Positions 6,181 to 7,682 of a DNA stretch of 7,682 nt are shown piece by piece. Where the stretch lies: contig JADFJI010000093.1 in NCBI GenBank assembly GCA_022566235.1, forward strand, positions 1 through 7,682. The letters run 5' to 3'. Source of the DNA: Chloroflexota bacterium. Its GTDB lineage: Bacteria > Chloroflexota > Dehalococcoidia > Plut-88900. The notes below the pieces were generated by a model. That model was given only the letters and a program-made list of their open reading frames with translations. It was not told the DNA's origin and did no database searches. The first letter of the stretch is position 1. Each line of letters opens with the position of its first letter. The translations under genes were made by a program, and so were the position numbers.

Positions 6181-6197
6181 GGAGCTAGCTTAGCTCC
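6181..6197. repeat. 7-bp inverted repeat at the lipoprotein stop codon
   Basis: GGAGCTA (6181-6187) and TAGCTCC (6191-6197) are perfect reverse complements around GCT. The last base overlaps the stop codon of the lipoprotein gene. With the stem at 6143-6157 this may form a two-hairpin 3' end. Confidence 0.5.
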
Positions 6198-6766
6198 TAC
6201 GGTTCTATGATGAAGCTCCATTCAGCGACGGTCTCGTCTCCTTTTTCGTACGAGAGCGCATTGGGATCACTCGAGCCCATTGACTCGGGAAACTTCCCAA
6301 CGATGGTGTACTTGCCCGCCTTCACCGGTACACTTTCAGCGCACCCCCAGGTGTCCTTAACACACTCTTGCTGGCTCCAGGTCAAGAGTACCACTTCCTC
6401 GCCGGGCTTTATCTGAGATTCATTGGCTATGTCACAGTGTGTTCCTTCGGGGATAATAAATAACCCTGGGGGTAGTTCGACAATCTCCGATAACGTTTCT
6501 AACTGCCGGGCCTCTTCTGATTCATCATAAAAATTCAGGTTGTTGCATGCCGGGTAATATTCGCTGTATACGTAGCTCTCGGTTCCGTTGTTCCTGATTT
6601 TGATCTCAATATCCTGTCCCAGAGCGTAGTTATCCTCCATGACGAACTCGATCGGCGAATCGCTGGCAGTCGGGGCCGGCGTGGCATCCTCACCACAGGC
6701 CGCTCCTATCACGAGCAGCGCCAATATTAGGAGAATCACTAAGACTTTTCTAGGCTTTCTCATCAT
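6197..6766 (-). CDS. secreted lipoprotein of unknown function
   Basis: A 189-residue protein, not recognised at family level. The N-terminus is a type II signal peptide: basic MMRKPRK, hydrophobic core 8-20, and a lipobox-like IGAAC with C24 as the lipidated residue. A low-complexity Thr/Pro/Ala/Ser linker follows (28-38). The mature domain (about 39-189) is acidic and beta-rich. It has segments IEIKIRNNGTESYVY (53-67), IKPGEEVVLLTW (119-130) and VKAGKYTIVGKF (148-159), reminiscent of BsuPI-like or immunoglobulin-like sandwiches. C74, C111, C135 and C142 could form two disulfides outside the membrane. The start is ATG 6766 because GAGGTGA lies just upstream; an ATG at 6802 would put twelve extra residues before the signal peptide. 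It is a single gene with no obvious tie to the catabolic block. BsuPI-like is only a suggestion. Confidence 0.85.
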   Translation of the reverse strand: MMRKPRKVLVILLILALLVIGAACGEDATPAPTASDSPIEFVMEDNYALGQDIEIKIRNNGTESYVYSEYYPACNNLNFYDESEEARQLETLSEIVELPPGLFIIPEGTHCDIANESQIKPGEEVVLLTWSQQECVKDTWGCAESVPVKAGKYTIVGKFPESMGSSDPNALSYEKGDETVAEWSFIIEP

Positions 6767-6935
6767 TCTCACCTCGGGTTGATTCATACGGCTTCGGATC
6801 ATGCCTGTTACTTGTCTAGACGTAACGGTTGCCGGTTTTGTTCCATGCCGTCGGCGCCCTAATGATCAGCCGATTGAGAGAGCCGAATGACTGAGGTGTG
6901 TGCCCTTTCCAGCCGCATCTAGTCTGGTGAGCCAG

Positions 6936-7181
6936 CTATACGGCGGCCTTCTGTTTCTCCTCCAGGGTGGACTCGATGTTCTCAGCCCATTGGCTTTGGT
7001 CAACGAACTCTGAAGGCGTGTTCTGGACCAGAGTCTCCCGCTGGCTCGCATCTGCTTCCAATGGTTGGGAGCCCTGGCCCCCAGCTACACCGTTCACCCC
7101 ATGGGATTGATCTAGGTGCCAATCGAGTCCAGACTGGGTTCGCAGCGGCTTATCGCATCGGGGGCAGGGCAAGTTCGCCAT
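6936..7181 (-). CDS. small single C2H2 zinc-finger protein
   Basis: An 81-residue protein. Residues 6-27 (CPRCDKPLRTQSGLDWHLDQSH) form a classical C2H2 finger: C6-x2-C9-x12-H22-x4-H27, with L19 in the usual hydrophobic position. The rest is hydrophilic and rich in Gln, Glu and Ser (about 28-81), likely disordered or helical near the end (NIESTLEEKQKAA). It is not the Ros/MucR type, which has a longer C2H2 domain. DNA, RNA or protein binding is all possible. ATG 7181 is the only ATG that includes the finger; the AGGA upstream is 11 bases away, so the Shine-Dalgarno is weak. A TATAAT box at 7205-7210 and a palindrome behind it suggest a dedicated promoter. The coding call rests mainly on the intact finger. 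Confidence 0.7.
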   Translation of the reverse strand: MANLPCPRCDKPLRTQSGLDWHLDQSHGVNGVAGGQGSQPLEADASQRETLVQNTPSEFVDQSQWAENIESTLEEKQKAAV

Positions 7182-7204
7182 AGGTTCTCACATCCTTTGA
7201 GCTT

Positions 7205-7210
7205 ATTATA
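7205..7210 (-). promoter_or_regulatory. -10 box of the zinc-finger gene promoter
   Basis: An exact TATAAT on the minus strand, 24 bases upstream of ATG 7181. No good TTGACA lies at the expected distance. Instead the perfect palindrome ACGTGCACGT (7220-7229) occupies what would be the spacer, a position where a bound protein would block or activate RNA polymerase. Autoregulation by the zinc-finger protein is possible but not shown. Confidence 0.45.
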
Positions 7211-7219
7211 ACTTCTCGG

Positions 7220-7245
7220 ACGTGCACGTACTCTCACGCACGTGC
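7220..7245. promoter_or_regulatory. paired ACGTGC palindromes, possible operator
   Basis: ACGTGCACGT (7220-7229) and GCACGTGC (7238-7245) are perfect palindromes whose centres are 17 bp apart. The segment 7233-7245 (CTCACGCACGTGC) recurs inverted at 7328-7340 with 12 of 13 matches, inside the left arm and loop of the large hairpin. This suggests a shared binding site or a common origin. Confidence 0.45.
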
Positions 7246-7314
7246 TCTATATAATATTAATTAGGACTATATAAGTAATAAATAATATATTCGATACTAT
7301 GTACTTATATGTTA
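7246..7314. other. AT-rich tract, possible DNA-unwinding segment
   Basis: Only 11 of 69 bases are G or C, in sharp contrast to the GC-rich genes nearby. CTATATAA occurs twice (7247-7254 and 7267-7274), 20 bp apart. The tract sits between the ACGTGC palindromes and the large alternating-purine-pyrimidine hairpin. It would melt easily. Whether it is an origin, a curved or regulatory segment, or acquired DNA cannot be told from the sequence. Confidence 0.5.
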
Positions 7315-7385
7315 TATACGCGCGCGCGCACGTTCGTGAGTAATATGCTTATTTATATAACGTGTGCGCGCGCGTATATAACATA
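7308..7385. repeat. 27-bp inverted repeat with Z-DNA-prone (CG)n/(TA)n arms
   Basis: Arms 7308-7334 and 7359-7385 are complementary at 26 of 27 positions, around a 24-base AT-rich loop. The one mismatch, G7328 against T7365, is a G-U wobble if transcribed on the plus strand. The tracts 7313-7333 and 7360-7380 alternate pyrimidine and purine without a break for 21 bases each, including an unbroken CG run. Such DNA can adopt Z-form or extrude as a cruciform under negative supercoiling. It is not a standard terminator, because no T-run follows and the loop is long. Confidence 0.85.
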
Positions 7386-7396
7386 GGCGACATCTC

Positions 7397-7440
7397 GGGT
7401 TAAGGGGCTGGGCTGAGGAGTGAGCCCTGCCGAGTAACCC
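7397..7440. repeat. long imperfect hairpin upstream of the small membrane ORF
   Basis: On a single axis GGGTTA pairs with TAACCC (7397-7402/7435-7440), GGC with GCC (7406-7408/7429-7431) and GGGCT with AGCCC (7410-7414/7423-7427), giving 14 pairs of 18. The loop is GAGGAGTG. Because all three stems share the same centre, chance is less likely. It could be a regulatory leader, a small-RNA stem or a terminator for transcription coming from the left. Confidence 0.55.
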
Positions 7441-7441
7441 C

Positions 7442-7471
7442 TTTACTCAACCTGGAATAACCAAAGATAAT
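7442..7471 (+). promoter_or_regulatory. candidate plus-strand promoter for the small membrane ORF
   Basis: TTTACT (7442-7447) as -35 and GATAAT (7466-7471) as -10, with an 18-base spacer. The start of transcription would be near 7478, giving a leader of about 16 bases before ATG 7494. Both boxes are imperfect. Confidence 0.3.
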
Positions 7472-7493
7472 CAAAACTAGAGAGTGGAAGGCA

Positions 7494-7610
7494 ATGCCTG
7501 TAATTCTGGCCTTAGCTGTATGTTGTGTCGTGCCACTGGTGATTGGTGCTGTTATGGTTCTTTCGGGAAGAACAAAGGGGAAAGTCCCATCAACCATATC
7601 TGAGGAGTAG
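7494..7610 (+). CDS. possible 38-residue single-pass membrane peptide
   Basis: A short ORF starting MPVILALAVCCVVPLVIGAV. Residues 3-24 are one continuous hydrophobic segment, long enough to span the membrane. A basic stretch (GRTKGK, 25-30) and a short polar tail ending SEE follow. The positive residues after the helix suggest a cytoplasmic C-terminus. No family is recognised. A candidate promoter lies at 7442-7471. The Shine-Dalgarno is poor (AGAG nine bases away, or GGAAGG only two bases away), which is the main doubt. It reads away from the zinc-finger gene, with the structured 7182-7493 region between them. The final 72 bases (7611-7682) show nothing I can support. Confidence 0.42.
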   Translation: MPVILALAVCCVVPLVIGAVMVLSGRTKGKVPSTISEE

Positions 7611-7682
7611 ACATTCCGGTGGATTCGGTCGGGCATCGTGCTGGCAGCACTTTCCAATGAAGGCGCTCCTTACACCTTGCTC

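Noticed and set aside
7400..7657. 85-residue minus-strand ORF
   Set aside because: No family and no membrane or signal feature at the N-terminus. It opposes the small hydrophobic ORF at 7494-7610, which has the more protein-like pattern. Neither is proven.
7657..7682. Start of a further plus-strand gene at ATG 7657
   Set aside because: Only eight complete codons remain before the window ends and there is no ribosome site.

Overview
The window suggests an uncultured, moderately GC-rich bacterium. The coding part has G/C-ending codons, clear Shine-Dalgarno sites, a Sec/lipobox lipoprotein and an F420-type flavin/deazaflavin oxidoreductase. That mix fits Chloroflexota (Dehalococcoidia-like lineages), with Actinobacteriota-like groups as an alternative. 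This is inference from gene content only; no rRNA or tRNA lies in the window.

Layout. All confident genes read on the minus strand. From right to left, positions 5680-2983 hold a tight three-gene operon: a nitrilase-superfamily C-N hydrolase of the N-carbamoyl-amino-acid amidase type, a dihydropyrimidinase/hydantoinase, and a small PPOX-class (F420/FMN-binding) protein. The gaps are 10 and 15 bases, and each downstream gene has its Shine-Dalgarno at or just after the preceding stop codon. Next come a 287-base spacer with palindromic repeats, a PF04909-type amidohydrolase (2695-1532), a possible 56-residue ORF, and an MFS transporter (1319-66). A coherent reading is uptake by the MFS protein, ring opening of a dihydropyrimidine or hydantoin by the hydantoinase, and removal of the carbamoyl group by the nitrilase-family enzyme. 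The substrate is not proven, and no dihydropyrimidine dehydrogenase is present.

The block 66-5710 is bracketed by two exact copies, in opposite orientation, of a 35-base imperfect palindrome (14-48 and 5790-5824). The right-hand copy begins a cluster of related hairpins (5790-5960). From 5961 to about 6130 nothing recognisable was found. A secreted lipoprotein of unknown function (6766-6197) and an 81-residue single C2H2 zinc-finger protein (7181-6936) follow.

The most unusual DNA is 7182-7493, between the zinc-finger gene and a possible plus-strand 38-residue membrane peptide. It holds two ACGTGC-type palindromes, an AT-rich tract, a 27-bp inverted repeat whose arms are mostly alternating purine-pyrimidine (CG)n/(TA)n DNA that could form Z-DNA or a cruciform, and a second long hairpin. 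Its base composition differs sharply from the rest of the window.
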